The notes under the pieces are model-generated. The model saw only the letters and a list, made by a program, of their open reading frames with translations, searched no databases and was not told where the DNA came from. DNA of 64,000 nt from Thiothrix subterranea (GTDB taxonomy: Bacteria; Pseudomonadota; Gammaproteobacteria; Thiotrichales; Thiotrichaceae): the NCBI RefSeq assembly GCF_030930995.1, contig NZ_CP133217.1, positions 1,426,001-1,490,000 of the forward strand, written 5' to 3'. Shown in pieces: positions 8,522-19,819 of the stretch (the first letter of the stretch is position 1; each line of letters begins with the position of its first letter). A program made the position numbers and the translations under genes.

Positions 8522-9781
8522 ATGAACCTGTCTGAACTCAAAAAGAAATCCGCCGCCGAAGTCTTTGAAATGGCTCAAGCCATGGGGATCGAGAGCATTT
8601 CCCGCACCCGCAAACAAGACATCATCTTTGCCTTGCTGAAAGCCAATGCAGCCAACAACGTCGACATCCACGGGGATGGTGTGCTGGAAATCCTGCAAGA
8701 CGGCTTTGGTTTCCTGCGTTCCGATGATTCCAGCTACCTCGCTGGGGCGGATGATATTTACGTTTCACCAAGCCAGATTCGCCGCTTTGGGCTGCGCACC
8801 GGCGATACCGTATCGGGTAAGATTCGCCCACCGAAGGACAGTGAACGTTACTTTGCACTGCTGAAAGTCGACACCATTAACTTCGAGCCGCCCGAAAGTG
8901 CGCGTAACAAAATTGCCTTTGAAAACCTAACCCCGCTGCACGCCGATGACCGGATGCGCATGGAACGGGGCAACGGCAGCCGTGAAGACATTACCGCTCG
9001 CGTGATCGACATCGTAGCGCCGTTTGGTAAAGGTCAACGTGGCTTGATTATCGCGCCGCCCAAGGCCGGTAAAACCATCATGCTGCAAAACATTGCGCAG
9101 AGTATTGCCTCCAATTACCCCGAAAGTTACTTGATCGTATTGCTGATCGACGAACGCCCGGAAGAGGTGACAGAAATGTCGCGCATGGTGCAAGGTGAAG
9201 TCGTGTCGTCGACCTTTGATGAACCGGCAGCGCGTCACGTTCAAGTCGCTGAAATGGTCATTGAAAAAGCCAAGCGTTTGGTCGAACACAAGCGCGATGT
9301 GGTGATTTTGCTCGACTCGATTACCCGTCTGGCGCGGGCTTACAACACTGTTGTGCCATCGTCTGGCAAAGTCTTGACGGGTGGTGTGGATGCCAATGCC
9401 TTGCATCGCCCCAAACGTTTCTTCGGTGCGGCACGTAATATCGAAGAGGGTGGTAGCTTAACGATTATTGCCACCGCGTTGATTGATACCGGCTCCAAAA
9501 TGGACGAGGTTATCTACGAAGAATTCAAGGGGACGGGCAATATGGAAATCCATCTGGATCGCCGTATTTCTGAGAAGCGCGTGTTCCCGGCAATCAACAT
9601 CAACCGTTCCGGCACCCGTCGTGAAGAGTTGCTGACCACGCAAGACGAACTGCAAACCTTGTGGGTATTGCGTAAATTCCTGCACAGCATGGACGATCTG
9701 GATGCAATGGAATTGCTGTTTGATAAGCTGTCGAAGACCAAAACGAATAGCGAATTCTTTGACGTGATGCGTCGCGGGTAA
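8522..9781 (+). CDS. rho: Transcription termination factor Rho
   Basis: 419 residues, the same length as E. coli Rho. The N-terminal RNA-binding cold-shock fold includes [17 protein letters not shown] and the ATPase Walker A is APPKAGKT. The Q-loop and R-loop regions ([33 protein letters not shown]) are intact. It is a hexameric RNA helicase that ends transcription. It converges with hflX over a palindromic repeat. Confidence 0.98.
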   Translation: MNLSELKKKSAAEVFEMAQAMGIESISRTRKQDIIFALLKANAANNVDIHGDGVLEILQDGFGFLRSDDSSYLAGADDIYVSPSQIRRFGLRTGDTVSGKIRPPKDSERYFALLKVDTINFEPPESARNKIAFENLTPLHADDRMRMERGNGSREDITARVIDIVAPFGKGQRGLIIAPPKAGKTIMLQNIAQSIASNYPESYLIVLLIDERPEEVTEMSRMVQGEVVSSTFDEPAARHVQVAEMVIEKAKRLVEHKRDVVILLDSITRLARAYNTVVPSSGKVLTGGVDANALHRPKRFFGAARNIEEGGSLTIIATALIDTGSKMDEVIYEEFKGTGNMEIHLDRRISEKRVFPAININRSGTRREELLTTQDELQTLWVLRKFLHSMDDLDAMELLFDKLSKTKTNSEFFDVMRRG

Positions 9782-9814
9782 AACTTTATTCTTGTTTCCA
9801 CATCGAGCATCCCC

Positions 9815-9842
9815 GTAGAGACGCAAGATTTTGCGTCTCTAC
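9815..9842. repeat. Palindromic intergenic repeat / bidirectional hairpin
   Basis: GTAGAGACGCAA and TTGCGTCTCTAC form a 12-bp stem with a 4-base loop exactly between the converging rho and hflX genes. It has no U-tract, so it may act as a structural barrier or be a dispersed palindromic repeat rather than a classic intrinsic terminator. Confidence 0.75.
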
Positions 9843-9883
9843 CGAATCCCACCGTGGCATAATCTCTCTCGGATAATTTGCTG

Positions 9884-11164
9884 CTACAAATCGTCTAGCG
9901 CCAAGCCTTCTTCCCGTAAACATTGTTCCAGCCTGCGCTGATCAATCAGCACTTTTAAGCTGAAATTGCCTTCATCCGTAATGCTTTCTTGCTGAATCGC
10001 TTTGTCGGCGTACAGTTTGGCGCGTAAGCGGGCGTGTTGCGGTTTGAGCGTCAAATCGCCTTGGAACATGTGTCCGGCAAAGTAATTTCCTAAGTATTCC
10101 AGCAATACATCCAGCCCCAGATTGTTCTGGGCGGATACGTAAATGCGGGTAGGAGTCGTGCCGGTGCTTTCCTCAATGTGCGGGGCAACGCCACCGAGAT
10201 CGATCTTGTTCATGACTTCGATTTGTGGCACGCGCTCCGCCCCAATTTCGGCGATGACGTTATTCACTTGTTCGCGGAACAATTCTAACTGGTCGTCGTG
10301 GCTGTCGATAACGTGTAGCAACAAGTCGGCATCCACGGTTTCCTGCAAGGTCGAGCGGAAGGCCGCAACCAAGTCGTGAGGCAGATAACGAATGAAACCG
10401 ACGGTATCGGCGAGAATAATTTCTTGCTGATTCGGCAATTGCACTTGGCGCAACGTCGGGTCAAGGGTGGCAAACAGTTGGTCAGCCACGTAAACGCCCG
10501 CTTGCGTCAGTGCATTGAATAAGGTGGATTTACCTGCATTGGTGTAACCAACCAATGACACGGTGGGTATTTGGGCTTTTTTGCGCGATTGACGCCCTTG
10601 TTCACGCTGATTTTGGACTTTTTCCAAGCGGCGGTCGATTTGTTTAATGCGCTCGGCAATTAAGCGCCGGTCAGTTTCTAACTGTGTTTCGCCGGGGCCG
10701 CGCATTCCGATCCCCCCTTTTTGGCGTTCAAGGTGAGTCCAGCCGCGCACGAGTCGGGTAGAAAGGTGTTTGAGCTGTGCGAGTTCAACCTGAAGTTTAC
10801 CTTCATGGCTGCGGGCGCGTTGCGCGAAAATATCCAGAATCAAACCGGTGCGGTCAATCACACGGCATTCCAGCAATTTTTCTAGGTTGCGTTCTTGGGC
10901 AGGGGAAAGGGAGTGGTCGAAAATGACCAGATTGGCGTCGCGCAATTCACGTAACTGGCGAATCTCTTCAGCTTTACCTGTGCCCACAAAATAACGTGGG
11001 TCAGGGCGTTGACGTGAGCCATTAACGAATCCGACTACCTGTGCGCCAGCCGAATCCGCTAATTCGATGAATTCCTTTTCGTCTTGTGCCGTCTTTGCCG
11101 ACTTGAAACTGATTTGAACGAGTACGGCATTTTCACCGCCGCCGGGGCGTTCAAATAGTTCCAA
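9884..11164 (-). CDS. hflX: Ribosome-associated GTPase HflX
   Basis: 426 residues, same as E. coli HflX. The N-terminal domain contains the conserved FVGTGKAEEIRQL region, followed by a coiled coil with GGIGMRGPGETQLETDRR. The G domain has GYTNAGKST (G1), DTVGFIRYLPHDLV (G3) and NKIDL (G4). It splits stalled or heat-damaged 70S ribosomes. It lies 34 bases downstream of hfq in the conserved mutL-miaA-hfq-hflX operon. Confidence 0.97.
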   Translation of the reverse strand: MELFERPGGGENAVLVQISFKSAKTAQDEKEFIELADSAGAQVVGFVNGSRQRPDPRYFVGTGKAEEIRQLRELRDANLVIFDHSLSPAQERNLEKLLECRVIDRTGLILDIFAQRARSHEGKLQVELAQLKHLSTRLVRGWTHLERQKGGIGMRGPGETQLETDRRLIAERIKQIDRRLEKVQNQREQGRQSRKKAQIPTVSLVGYTNAGKSTLFNALTQAGVYVADQLFATLDPTLRQVQLPNQQEIILADTVGFIRYLPHDLVAAFRSTLQETVDADLLLHVIDSHDDQLELFREQVNNVIAEIGAERVPQIEVMNKIDLGGVAPHIEESTGTTPTRIYVSAQNNLGLDVLLEYLGNYFAGHMFQGDLTLKPQHARLRAKLYADKAIQQESITDEGNFSLKVLIDQRRLEQCLREEGLALDDL

Positions 11165-11198
11165 TCGGCAACCTTTCTGATGATTTCAGTAGAATGAC

Positions 11199-11429
11199 TT
11201 ATTCTTCTGGTGCTAATGCCAATTTGATCGGGCGAGCAGGCACGATCGTGGAAATAGCGTGTTTGTAGACTAATTGGCTGACGGTGTTCCCCAGCAATAC
11301 AACGAATTGGTCGAATGATTCGACGTGACCCTGTAATTTGATGCCGTTGACCAAGTAAATCGAGACAGGAATCCGTTCCTTTCTCAGAGCATTAAGGAAG
11401 GGTTCTTGTAATGTGTGCCCTTTCGACAT
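11199..11429 (-). CDS. hfq: RNA chaperone Hfq
   Basis: 76 residues with the Sm1 motif ([23 protein letters not shown] in two parts) and Sm2 with the YKHAIST signature. The proximal-face Gln8 and the YKH residues are present; the C-terminal tail is short and acidic, unlike the long E. coli tail. It is a hexamer that pairs sRNAs with mRNAs and binds A-rich ARN repeats on its distal face. That matters for the small RNAs proposed at 34587 and 35674. Confidence 0.98.
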   Translation of the reverse strand: MSKGHTLQEPFLNALRKERIPVSIYLVNGIKLQGHVESFDQFVVLLGNTVSQLVYKHAISTIVPARPIKLALAPEE

Positions 11430-11586
11430 GAGCTTCTCCTAAAAATATTCTCGGGTTTGTGGTTGTTATGGTCTCACACCTAAAGCTAGGGGGGTGGTCG
11501 TGAGCCAGTCGCTTGTTTCCTTCGACGCCTAAAAGCTTATCAGTTCTATCGTCTCACCAGAATGCCTGTTTGTCGGACGTATCCGT

Positions 11587-12513
11587 TCATCCGCCAATAA
11601 ACGTTGAAACGTTGCTGATGACCGATGAAAGGTTAAGTTCTTGGGGGTCGTAACAACTAATGCCTTTTTCGGATCGCAACCACGTCATTTGACGTTTAGC
11701 AAGCTGCCGTGTTGCGACAATAGCACGATCGCGCATCTGATTGTAGTCTATTTCGTTAATTAAATAATCCCAAATTTGCCGATAACCGACGGCTCTTATG
11801 GCGGGAAGGTGGGTATTTAAATCGCCACGTGCCAAGAGTTGGCGCACTTCATCCACCACGCCTTGGGTTAACATTTGGTCGAAACGTTGTTCCAGACGTG
11901 TGTGTAACCATGCCCGATTTTCGGGGATCAAGGCAATTTTAAATAGCGCGTAGGGGCAAGCCGCGTGCCAAGTTGCTTGCTGCAATTCGGTCAGTGATTT
12001 CCCTGTTAGTTCAAAGACTTCCAGAGCGCGTTGCAGGCGCTGCGGGTCGTTGGGGTGGATGCGTTGTGCCGCCACCGGGTCAATGCGAGCTAAACGGTCA
12101 TGCAGCGCTTGCCAGCCGTGCGTGACGGCTTCTGCTTCCAAGCGGGCGCGGATGGCAGGGTTGGCTTCAGGCAAGGCCGATAAGCCGTATTCGAGTGCGC
12201 GGAAGTACAGCATCGTACCACCCACCAGCAGCGGAATACGCCCAGCAGCGCTAATATCTGCCATTTCGCGCAATGCATCGGTGCGAAATTCAGCGGCGGA
12301 ATAGGGTTGTGCAGGGTCGAGAAAGTCAATCAAGCGGTGCGGTGCTTGCGCTAAGGTGGCGGCATCGGGTTTGGCGCTGCCGATATCCATGCCTTTATAC
12401 ACCAGCGCCGAGTCGACACTGATAATTTCGACGGGAAAATACTTGCGCAATTCTACCGCAAGGTCAGTTTTGCCCGTACCGGTCGGCCCCATAATGCAAA
12501 TCGCTTTGTGCAT
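11587..12513 (-). CDS. miaA: tRNA dimethylallyltransferase
   Basis: 308 residues from the ATG at 12513. That ATG shares one base with the mutL stop (TAATG), which is why I prefer it over a start 168 bases upstream inside mutL. The P-loop GPTGTGKT, the [16 protein letters not shown] segment and the [10 protein letters not shown] end are diagnostic. It adds dimethylallyl to A37 of tRNAs that read U-starting codons. 157 bases separate it from hfq, room for an hfq promoter. Confidence 0.95.
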   Translation of the reverse strand: MHKAICIMGPTGTGKTDLAVELRKYFPVEIISVDSALVYKGMDIGSAKPDAATLAQAPHRLIDFLDPAQPYSAAEFRTDALREMADISAAGRIPLLVGGTMLYFRALEYGLSALPEANPAIRARLEAEAVTHGWQALHDRLARIDPVAAQRIHPNDPQRLQRALEVFELTGKSLTELQQATWHAACPYALFKIALIPENRAWLHTRLEQRFDQMLTQGVVDEVRQLLARGDLNTHLPAIRAVGYRQIWDYLINEIDYNQMRDRAIVATRQLAKRQMTWLRSEKGISCYDPQELNLSSVISNVSTFIGG

Positions 12514-14378
12514 TAGCGCCCTCGCAGAAACAGTTTGTCGATTTGTTCCAACGCCATTTGTGTCCAAGTCGGGCGACCGTGATTGCATTGCCCGCTGCGT
12601 TCGGTGCGTTCCATGTCGCGCAAGAGTGCGTTCATTTCTGGGATACTGAGTTTGCGGTTGGCGCGGACTGAGCCGTGGCAAGCCATGGTTGCGAGGATTT
12701 CATTCATGGCATTCTGAATGCGATTGCTCGCGCCGTGGGTAATCAAATCCGCGAGTACGTCACGTACCAGTGCTTCGGTGTCGGATTCTTTCAGCAAACT
12801 GGGAACTGCACGGATGGTGAGCTTTTCCTGCCCCAAGCGATCCAGCTCAAAGCCAAGTGTGCGGAAGGTGTCGGCGTGTTGTTCGGCGTAATCGGCTTCC
12901 TTGCGGCTCACATTGAGACTGGCAGGCACGAGCAGCGGTTGGGAGCGCAGCGCGTCGGCTGCCATGCTTTGCTTGAGGTATTCGTAGGTAATGCGTTCGT
13001 GCGCGGCGTGCATATCCACCACCACCAAGCCATTGGCGTTTTGTGCGAGGATGTAAATGCCGTGGAGTTGCGCGATGGCGTAGCCGAGTGGTGGCATATC
13101 AGAAGAATACCCCTCACCCCCTGCCCCCTCTCCCTCAAGGGGCGAGGGGGGAGGAGATGCTGGCGTTGCTGGTATTACAGGTTGGTACAACTGCTGATAA
13201 GCCGCCATCTGTTCGCGCACCGGCATTTGCAGTCGCTGCTGATGCTGCTGTTGATAAGCAGGGCAATAAGGTTGTGCTTTTTCTTGCTCCCCTCGCCCCT
13301 TGAGGGAGAGGGGCAGGGGGTGAGGGGTATCTTCCGTTTGCGCCGGAAGTTGTGTTGGCGCACCCATCTCATCCCCCGGTCGAATATCCGCCAACGCCTG
13401 ATGCAAGGTGCGAAACAAAAAATCATGCACCAGCCGTCCTTCCCGAAACCGCACTTCTTGCTTGGTGGGGTGTGCATTCACATCCACCAATTGCGGATTC
13501 AGTTCCAGAAACAGCACGAACGCGGGGTGTCGCCCGTGGTACATCACGTCCTGATACGCTTGTTTCACCGCATGGCTGATCAATTTGTCGCGTACATGGC
13601 GGGCATTCACATAGAAATATTGCAAGTCCGCTTGCGAGCGTGAAAACGTAGGCAAGCCAACCCAGCCCCATAAGCGCAAACTGGCGGCTTCGTAGTCCAG
13701 ATACACGCTTTGCTCGACAAATGCGCTACCGCAAATCTCGGCAATGCGCCGTTCTGCGCCGCTGCGATCTTCCGCCGGGCGTAAGCGTAGGGTGTTTTTT
13801 TGGTTGTGATTGAGTTCAAAGCTGACATCGAAGCGGCTCAGGGCGATTTTACGCACCGTGTCTTCGATGTGACCAAATTCGGTTTTTTCGGTTTTGAGAA
13901 ATTTGCGCCGTGCGGGGATGTTGAAAAATAAATCAACCACATCCACGGTCGTGCCGGTGGCGTGTGCCACGGGTTCGGGCGCGTCGAATACTTCTTGCCC
14001 ATCCCCAAACAGTTGCCACCCTTGGGGCGCATCGGCATGACGGGAGCTAAGAATTAAGCGCGAAACCGAGGCGATACTGGGCAAGGCTTCACCGCGAAAA
14101 CCGAGGCTGCGCACTTGTTCCAAATCGTCGAGGCTGGCAATTTTGCTGGTGGCGTGCCGACTCAGGGCGAGGGCTAATTCCTCGTGTGGAATGCCGCCGC
14201 CGTTGTCGCGGATGCGAATGCGTTTGCTGCCACCTTGTTCGATGTCGATCTCGATACGGGTTGAGCCCGCATCGAGCGCATTTTCCAGCAATTCCTTGAC
14301 CACCGACGCGGGGCGCTCAACCACCTCGCCCGCCGCGATTTGGTTAATGAGGTGGTTAGGAAGCTGGCGTATCGGCAT
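12513..14378 (-). CDS. mutL: DNA mismatch repair protein MutL (endonuclease-type motifs)
   Basis: 621 residues. The GHKL ATPase N-terminus has [26 protein letters not shown] and GFRGEAL. The C-terminal domain has [12 protein letters not shown], close to the DQHA(X)2E(X)4E nuclease motif, plus [14 protein letters not shown] and a terminal FLR. These are the set found in nicking MutLs rather than the MutH-dependent E. coli type. The central linker (about residues 345-425) carries two copies of a dispersed G/C-rich repeat read in frame ([13 protein letters not shown] and [15 protein letters not shown]). The stop overlaps miaA by one base and the start overlaps the upstream protease stop by one base. 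Confidence 0.95.
   Translation of the reverse strand: MPIRQLPNHLINQIAAGEVVERPASVVKELLENALDAGSTRIEIDIEQGGSKRIRIRDNGGGIPHEELALALSRHATSKIASLDDLEQVRSLGFRGEALPSIASVSRLILSSRHADAPQGWQLFGDGQEVFDAPEPVAHATGTTVDVVDLFFNIPARRKFLKTEKTEFGHIEDTVRKIALSRFDVSFELNHNQKNTLRLRPAEDRSGAERRIAEICGSAFVEQSVYLDYEAASLRLWGWVGLPTFSRSQADLQYFYVNARHVRDKLISHAVKQAYQDVMYHGRHPAFVLFLELNPQLVDVNAHPTKQEVRFREGRLVHDFLFRTLHQALADIRPGDEMGAPTQLPAQTEDTPHPLPLSLKGRGEQEKAQPYCPAYQQQHQQRLQMPVREQMAAYQQLYQPVIPATPASPPPSPLEGEGAGGEGYSSDMPPLGYAIAQLHGIYILAQNANGLVVVDMHAAHERITYEYLKQSMAADALRSQPLLVPASLNVSRKEADYAEQHADTFRTLGFELDRLGQEKLTIRAVPSLLKESDTEALVRDVLADLITHGASNRIQNAMNEILATMACHGSVRANRKLSIPEMNALLRDMERTERSGQCNHGRPTWTQMALEQIDKLFLRGR
13109..13154. repeat. Dispersed C/G-rich repeat inside mutL, copy A
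   Basis: CCCCTCACCCCCTGCCCC, then a CTCTCCCTCAAGGGGCGAGG core. It is nearly identical to the reverse complement of copy B at 13287-13328. Both lie in the nonconserved MutL linker and keep the reading frame. Confidence 0.85.
13287..13328. repeat. Dispersed C/G-rich repeat inside mutL, copy B (inverted)
   Basis: CTCCCCTCGCCCCTTGAGGG followed by AGAGGGGCAGGGGGTGAGGG. Together with copy A it forms an inverted pair of about 42 bp separated by about 130 bp, able to form a large hairpin. Confidence 0.85.
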
Positions 14379-16246
14379 TAGGGTTGCGTACCGCCTACCG
14401 CTGGTGGGATTTGCGGGATCACCGGTTGTGGCATCACCGGCTGTGGTGGCACAACGAGCGGTGCTGGGGGAGTAGCAACCGGTGCTGGCATCACCAGCGG
14501 CGCGGCGGGTATAACCGCCGGTGCTGGTTGTACCACTGCTGTCGCTGGTGCGGGAGCAGCAGGAATGGTGGCGGGTACGGGTTCTGCTACCGGCGTTGCT
14601 GGTGGTTGAGCGATGGCTTGCAGTTCTTTGGAACGATCGGCATTTACCCCGTATTGCGCCAGAATTTTGGGCTGACGTTCAATAGCTTCTTTACGATCAA
14701 TCACCAACTGATAGTGATCAGAGGTTTCCAACGTGATGTAATCAGTGTTGGATGACTGTATTTTTTGGTAGAAGTCATTGAAATCACGGATGCTTTCACC
14801 GTTGACTTTTTCAATCAGCAAATTGTTGTCATGGTGATAATCTTTGTTAATGTCAGCCGGTAATACTTTGGTGAGAATGACCGCTTCGCTGCGTTTTTCA
14901 TCAGGGGATTCGTAGGTCAGTGCGCCGATGCGGGCGGGTGTGCCATCCATGCTGTCAATCACGTCTTGGTTCAACGGCATGAATACCAGCCCGCCGAAGA
15001 TGAAGTAGGTGGGCTGTTTGTCGTACTGGTTCGGCTTCACCAGCAGGTATTCTTTGCCGGGTTTGTCGAGCGGTAAGTTAACAAGTTGCTCTTGACCATT
15101 GCGCAGGATTTTGAAAGCGATGCTTTCGCCGATTTGGTGCATGTCGATGTAGTGCGTGTGGTCGATGAATTCACCGGGGCGGAATTCTACCGTGCCATTG
15201 TTTTCGATTTTGTGCCCGTCAATTTCGGTCACAATGTCGCCGATTTGCACTTTGCCATCCGCCGGGGAATTTTTGTAAACCTTGTGCACTAACATGCCGG
15301 TTTGGGTGTCACCCAAGCCGTATTTGCGACGCATTGCTGGGTTTTCCATCGACTGGGCGAGGAAGCCGTGGAAGCCGTAGCCATCCACTTTGCCGTCTTT
15401 TACGTCAGCTAATACGTGGCGAATAATCGGGGTGGGAATCATGTAACCGATATTTTCGGTCAAAAATCCTGATTGCATCGCGACCCCAATGACCTTACCG
15501 TTGGAAATAACCGGGCCGCCGCTGTTGCCGAAGTTAATCGCGGCGTCCACTTGTACCGCGATCAGATTTTCACCGGTATGCACGTAGTTTTGTTTTTCAA
15601 TCCGTGATACCACCCCACGGGTGACGCTGAGGGTGTTACCGCCAATCGGGAAGCCGTACACTTCGACAGATTGCTGCATTTTAGGCAAATCGCCGAGTTC
15701 CAGCGGGGTAACATCTTTATAAGCACTGGCATCTTTGGTGCGCAAAATCGCGAGGTCGGACTCGTGTGAAATGTACACGACTTCCGCTTCATAACGCTTG
15801 GTTTCGCTATGGCGTTGAATTTCCAAGAAAGTTGCGTCAGAGGCAACGTGCGCATTGGTTAAAATCAGATTGTCAGCAATGATCAAGCCAGAGCCAGAAC
15901 CTTTCTGCGAGTCGGAGTTCCAAGGGGAGAGCGTATCGTAAGTGTGCTGCACGACGTGAACTTTAACGACCGCATCCTTGATCTTAGCGCGTGGGTCGAA
16001 ACCATCGGGTGTAGTGACCACTTCGTCTTCGAGTGGTGTGTTGCTGGTGCTGGCTTCAACTTCATTAGCAACCGGTGCGGGTGCTTCTGATACCGCTGGT
16101 TCAGCGGGTACTGCCGGTGCAGGCGTGACGGCTTGCGTCGCAGGGGGTGAAAGCGGTGGGGTGATATTGATTTCAGCCAATAAGCTAGGTGAGATGGCTA
16201 AACCAAGACACAGGAAGGTGCGGGTAATAAGGGTTGTTTGGCGCAT
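14378..16246 (-). CDS. Deg-like periplasmic serine protease with PDZ-like region
   Basis: About 622 residues from the ATG at 16246 (a start at 16261 is possible but has no ribosome site). A signal peptide ([20 protein letters not shown]...) is followed by a Pro/Ala-rich linker. The trypsin-like domain has LTNAHV (His), SDLAIL (Asp) and FGNSGGP (Ser), near 138, 169 and 247 counted from the long start. A PDZ-like region ([18 protein letters not shown]) and a second domain resembling plant Deg9-type proteases follow. The last 85 residues are almost pure Pro/Ala/Val/Gln. It occupies the place where amiB precedes mutL in many relatives. Confidence 0.82.
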   Translation of the reverse strand: MRQTTLITRTFLCLGLAISPSLLAEINITPPLSPPATQAVTPAPAVPAEPAVSEAPAPVANEVEASTSNTPLEDEVVTTPDGFDPRAKIKDAVVKVHVVQHTYDTLSPWNSDSQKGSGSGLIIADNLILTNAHVASDATFLEIQRHSETKRYEAEVVYISHESDLAILRTKDASAYKDVTPLELGDLPKMQQSVEVYGFPIGGNTLSVTRGVVSRIEKQNYVHTGENLIAVQVDAAINFGNSGGPVISNGKVIGVAMQSGFLTENIGYMIPTPIIRHVLADVKDGKVDGYGFHGFLAQSMENPAMRRKYGLGDTQTGMLVHKVYKNSPADGKVQIGDIVTEIDGHKIENNGTVEFRPGEFIDHTHYIDMHQIGESIAFKILRNGQEQLVNLPLDKPGKEYLLVKPNQYDKQPTYFIFGGLVFMPLNQDVIDSMDGTPARIGALTYESPDEKRSEAVILTKVLPADINKDYHHDNNLLIEKVNGESIRDFNDFYQKIQSSNTDYITLETSDHYQLVIDRKEAIERQPKILAQYGVNADRSKELQAIAQPPATPVAEPVPATIPAAPAPATAVVQPAPAVIPAAPLVMPAPVATPPAPLVVPPQPVMPQPVIPQIPPAVGGTQP

Positions 16247-16440
16247 TTTTTTGAGTCCCATATTGAAAATAATAACAGCCCAAGGCGAGAGGCATAAATA
16301 ATTAAAGGACTATAGCGTATCCGTCGGTCGCGTGAAAAGACTTTAATCTGACGGTAATCTATCGGTTTTTAAGGTAAAACTTGGTATTCTTCGGCACTTA
16401 CGGCATGGCACACGCCTCAAGAAGACAATAGGATCGAACG

Positions 16441-19260
16441 ATGACGGACTACAAGCACACTCTCAATCTGCCTAATACGCTGTTTCCAATGCGCGGCGAC
16501 TTGGCAAAACGTGAGCCGGGGATGCTGGCAGACTGGGAAAATCGCCAGCTTTACCAACAATTGCGTGCCAAAGCGCACGGTCGCCCCAAGTTCATTCTGC
16601 ACGATGGCCCGCCGTATGCGAACGGTACGATTCATATTGGTCATGCCGTCAATAAAATCCTCAAAGACATTATTGTGAAAAGCAAAACCTTGGGTGGTTT
16701 TGACGCGCCTTATGTGCCGGGTTGGGACTGTCACGGCTTGCCGATTGAGTTAAAAGTCGAAGAAAAACTCGGTAAGGCGGGCGATAAAGTCGATGCGTTT
16801 GTGTTCCGCAAGGCGTGCCGTGAATACGCGGCGGAACAAATCGACTTGCAACGCAAAGACTTCAAACGTCTGGGCGTACTGGGCGATTGGGAAAACCCGT
16901 ATTTGACGATGGATTTCCAAACGGAAGCCGATATTGTGCGTGCTTTAGGGCGCATTGCGGCTAATGGGCATTTGCTCAAAGGCGCAAAGCCGGTGCATTG
17001 GTGTACCGATTGCGGTTCGGCGTTGGCAGAAGCGGAAGTGGAATACGCGGACAAAACCTCGTTCTCGATTGATGTGCGTTTTACCGTGGCGGATGAGTCG
17101 GCATTGTTGGCGCGTGTGCCAGACGCGGCGGGGCAGGGCGATTTGTCCGTGGTGATTTGGACAACCACGCCCTGGACATTGCCTGCCAACCAAGCCGTTG
17201 CGCTAAACCCAGAGCTGGAATACGTGGTGCTGCAAACCGCTACCGAGCGTTTGATTGTTGCGGAAGCCTTGTTGGAAGCGGTATTGCAACGCGCTGAGAT
17301 CAGCGAACACACGATTCTGGCACGTTGCACAGGCGACAAGTTAGAAGGCTTGCTGCTGCAACACCCCTTTTATGCGCGGCAAGTCCCCGTGATTTTGGGT
17401 GATCACGTCACCACCGAAGCGGGTACTGGTGCGGTGCATACTGCGCCCGGTCACGGTCAGGAAGACTTTGTGGTGGGTTTGAAATACGGCTTGCCGGTGG
17501 ATAATCCGGTGGGCAACGACGGCTGTTTCTTGCCGAATACCGAATTGTTTGCGGGTGAATCGGTTCACAAAGCCAATCCACACGTCTTGGAAGTGCTGAC
17601 CGAGCGCGGCAAGTTGCTGAAAGCGGATAAATTGCGCCACAGCTACCCGCATTGCTGGCGGCATAAAACCCCGCTGATTTTCCGTGCAACCCCGCAATGG
17701 TTTATCAGCCTTGAGCAAAATGGGTTGCGCACCCAAGCGATGGCGGCGATTCAGGGCGTGAAGTGGATTCCTGATTGGGGCAAGGCGCGGATTGAGGGCA
17801 TGGTGCAAAACCGCCCCGATTGGTGTATTTCGCGGCAACGTACTTGGGGCGTGCCGATTGCATTGTTTATCCACAAGGAAACCGGCGCATTGCACCCGCA
17901 AACACCTGCACTGATTGAAGCGGTAGCGCAGCGGATTGAGCAACACGGTATTGATGCGTGGTTCAGCTTGACGGCGGAGGAGTTGCTGGGTTCGGATGCG
18001 CCGCATTACGACAAAGTAGGCGATACGCTGGATGTGTGGTTCGATTCAGGCGTAACTCATGCGTCGGTGCTGGAACGCCGCGCTGATCTGCAATTCCCAG
18101 CAGATGTGTATTTGGAAGGGTCTGACCAGCATCGTGGTTGGTTTCAGTCATCCTTGCTGACCGCCATTGGCACACGTGGCACCGCACCTTACCGCACCGT
18201 GTTGACCCACGGTTTCGTGGTGGATGGTAAAGGCGAGAAAATGTCCAAATCCAAGGGCAATATCGTCGTGCCGCAAAAGGTGACGGATTCTTTGGGCGCG
18301 GACATTCTGCGTTTGTGGGTTGCTTCGACCGACTACAGCCGCGAAATGTCGGTTTCTGATGAAATCCTCAAGCGCACGGCGGATGCGTATCGGCGGATTC
18401 GTAACACCGCGCGTTTCTTGCTGGCAAACTTGAACGACTTTAATCCGGCAACCGATCTTGTTCCCGCCGCCGAGATGCTGCCGTTGGATCGGTGGGCGGT
18501 AGACCAAGCCGCGCAAGTGCAAGACAAAGTGCTGGCAGCTTACGATCATTTTAATTTCCACTTGATTGCGCAGGAAGTGTTGAACTTCTGTACCGTCGAG
18601 CTGGGCAGTTTGTTCCTCGACATTACCAAAGATCGTCAGTACACCATGCAAGCAGGCAGCCTTGGGCGGCGTTCGGCGCAAACGGCGGCTTGGCATATTT
18701 TGAATGCGCTGGTGCGTTGGTTGTACCCGGTGTTGAGTTTTACCGCTGAGGAAATCTGGCAGAGTATGCCGGGGGAAAAAGCCGAGGATTTCGTGCTGTT
18801 TACGCAATGGTATGACGGGCTGTTCCGCTTGGATGCCAGCGATAAATTGTCCGCGAGTGAGTGGAGTTACGTGTTTGCACTGCGCGAATTGGTTAGCAAG
18901 CAATTGGAAGCAGTGCGGGTTGCCGGTCAGATTGGGGCGAGTTTGGATGCGGAAGTGGCGATTTATTACCGCAAAGGCAGCCCAGAAGTGAGTGCGGATT
19001 CGTTGCTGAAATTGGGCGATGAATTGCGTTTTGTGTTCATCACGTCTGCGGTGCATTTGCACGATTTGGCGGCAGTACCAGCCGATGCGGTGGAAATTTT
19101 GGAACACGTTTTTGTGCGCGTTTCCCGTTCTGAGCATGGCAAGTGTACGCGCTGCTGGCATCACCGTGAGGATGTCGGCAGTCATACCGAGCACCCGGAA
19201 TTGTGCGGGCGGTGCATTGATAATGTCGACGGGGTTGGGGAGGTGCGTCATTATGCGTAG
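16441..19260 (+). CDS. ileS: Isoleucyl-tRNA synthetase
   Basis: 939 residues, standard bacterial length. HIGH motif as [17 protein letters not shown] as [10 protein letters not shown], editing domain with [13 protein letters not shown] and a [15 protein letters not shown] segment. The C-terminal zinc finger is [10 protein letters not shown]...LCGRC. It charges tRNA-Ile and edits Val-tRNA. The AGGA ribosome site lies before the ATG. The stop codon is inside lspA. Confidence 0.98.
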   Translation: MTDYKHTLNLPNTLFPMRGDLAKREPGMLADWENRQLYQQLRAKAHGRPKFILHDGPPYANGTIHIGHAVNKILKDIIVKSKTLGGFDAPYVPGWDCHGLPIELKVEEKLGKAGDKVDAFVFRKACREYAAEQIDLQRKDFKRLGVLGDWENPYLTMDFQTEADIVRALGRIAANGHLLKGAKPVHWCTDCGSALAEAEVEYADKTSFSIDVRFTVADESALLARVPDAAGQGDLSVVIWTTTPWTLPANQAVALNPELEYVVLQTATERLIVAEALLEAVLQRAEISEHTILARCTGDKLEGLLLQHPFYARQVPVILGDHVTTEAGTGAVHTAPGHGQEDFVVGLKYGLPVDNPVGNDGCFLPNTELFAGESVHKANPHVLEVLTERGKLLKADKLRHSYPHCWRHKTPLIFRATPQWFISLEQNGLRTQAMAAIQGVKWIPDWGKARIEGMVQNRPDWCISRQRTWGVPIALFIHKETGALHPQTPALIEAVAQRIEQHGIDAWFSLTAEELLGSDAPHYDKVGDTLDVWFDSGVTHASVLERRADLQFPADVYLEGSDQHRGWFQSSLLTAIGTRGTAPYRTVLTHGFVVDGKGEKMSKSKGNIVVPQKVTDSLGADILRLWVASTDYSREMSVSDEILKRTADAYRRIRNTARFLLANLNDFNPATDLVPAAEMLPLDRWAVDQAAQVQDKVLAAYDHFNFHLIAQEVLNFCTVELGSLFLDITKDRQYTMQAGSLGRRSAQTAAWHILNALVRWLYPVLSFTAEEIWQSMPGEKAEDFVLFTQWYDGLFRLDASDKLSASEWSYVFALRELVSKQLEAVRVAGQIGASLDAEVAIYYRKGSPEVSADSLLKLGDELRFVFITSAVHLHDLAAVPADAVEILEHVFVRVSRSEHGKCTRCWHHREDVGSHTEHPELCGRCIDNVDGVGEVRHYA

Positions 19261-19774
19261 TTTTCGTTCCCTTTCCTCTGACACGGGGATGTTGACTTGG
19301 TTGTGGTTATCTGCGGTCGTGATTGCGGTCGATCAGTTGACCAAGTGGATGGCGGAAGCCAATTTGGAAATGGGTGAGTCGTTTGCGGTAATTCCGCATT
19401 TGAATATGACTCTTGCGTACAATACCGGCGCGGCTTTTAGTTTCTTGTCTGATTTGGGCGGTATTCAGCGTTGGTTGTTTGCGGCTTTAGCGATTGTGGT
19501 GAGTGTTTTTATTATCAATTGGCTGCGTAAGCTGAGAAAAACGCGGATTTGGGCGGCAGTGGGGCTAACCCTTGTGTTGGGCGGTGCGATTGGTAATTTA
19601 ATAGACCGCTTGTTGTACGGCAAGGTTATTGATTTTATTGACGTGTACTTTGATATTCCCTTCGTAATGGAAAATTATCATTTTGCCGTGTTTAATGTCG
19701 CTGATATTGCGATTACCTGCGGCGCGGTTTTATTGGTGTTCTTGAGCCTGTTTGCGGCGGATCAGATCGAGTAG
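19253..19774 (+). CDS. lspA: Prolipoprotein signal peptidase II
   Basis: 173 residues with four membrane helices. The catalytic aspartates are in [21 protein letters not shown] and [12 protein letters not shown]. It removes signal peptides from diacylglyceryl-prolipoproteins. The ATG at 19253 overlaps the ileS 3' end by 8 bases in another frame, the usual ileS-lspA coupling; a later ATG at 19289 is less likely. Confidence 0.95.
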   Translation: MRSFRSLSSDTGMLTWLWLSAVVIAVDQLTKWMAEANLEMGESFAVIPHLNMTLAYNTGAAFSFLSDLGGIQRWLFAALAIVVSVFIINWLRKLRKTRIWAAVGLTLVLGGAIGNLIDRLLYGKVIDFIDVYFDIPFVMENYHFAVFNVADIAITCGAVLLVFLSLFAADQIE

Positions 19775-19787
19775 GAATATTAAATAG

Positions 19788-19813
19788 AGGGCGCACATGG
19801 AAGTGCGCCCCCT
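19788..19813. terminator. Hairpin between lspA and argH
   Basis: AGGGCGCAC (19788-19796) pairs with GTGCGCCC (19803-19810) over a short loop, 14 bases past the lspA stop and just beyond the argH stop on the other strand. No long U-tract follows. Confidence 0.6.
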
Positions 19814-19819
19814 ACGGAA

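Noticed and set aside
12675-13643. 322-codon plus-strand ORF opposite mutL
   Set aside because: Antisense to conserved MutL domains and includes repeat-encoded peptides; no family resemblance.
18148-19284. 378-codon minus-strand ORF opposite ileS
   Set aside because: Shadow of a highly conserved gene; composition is that of reversed codons.
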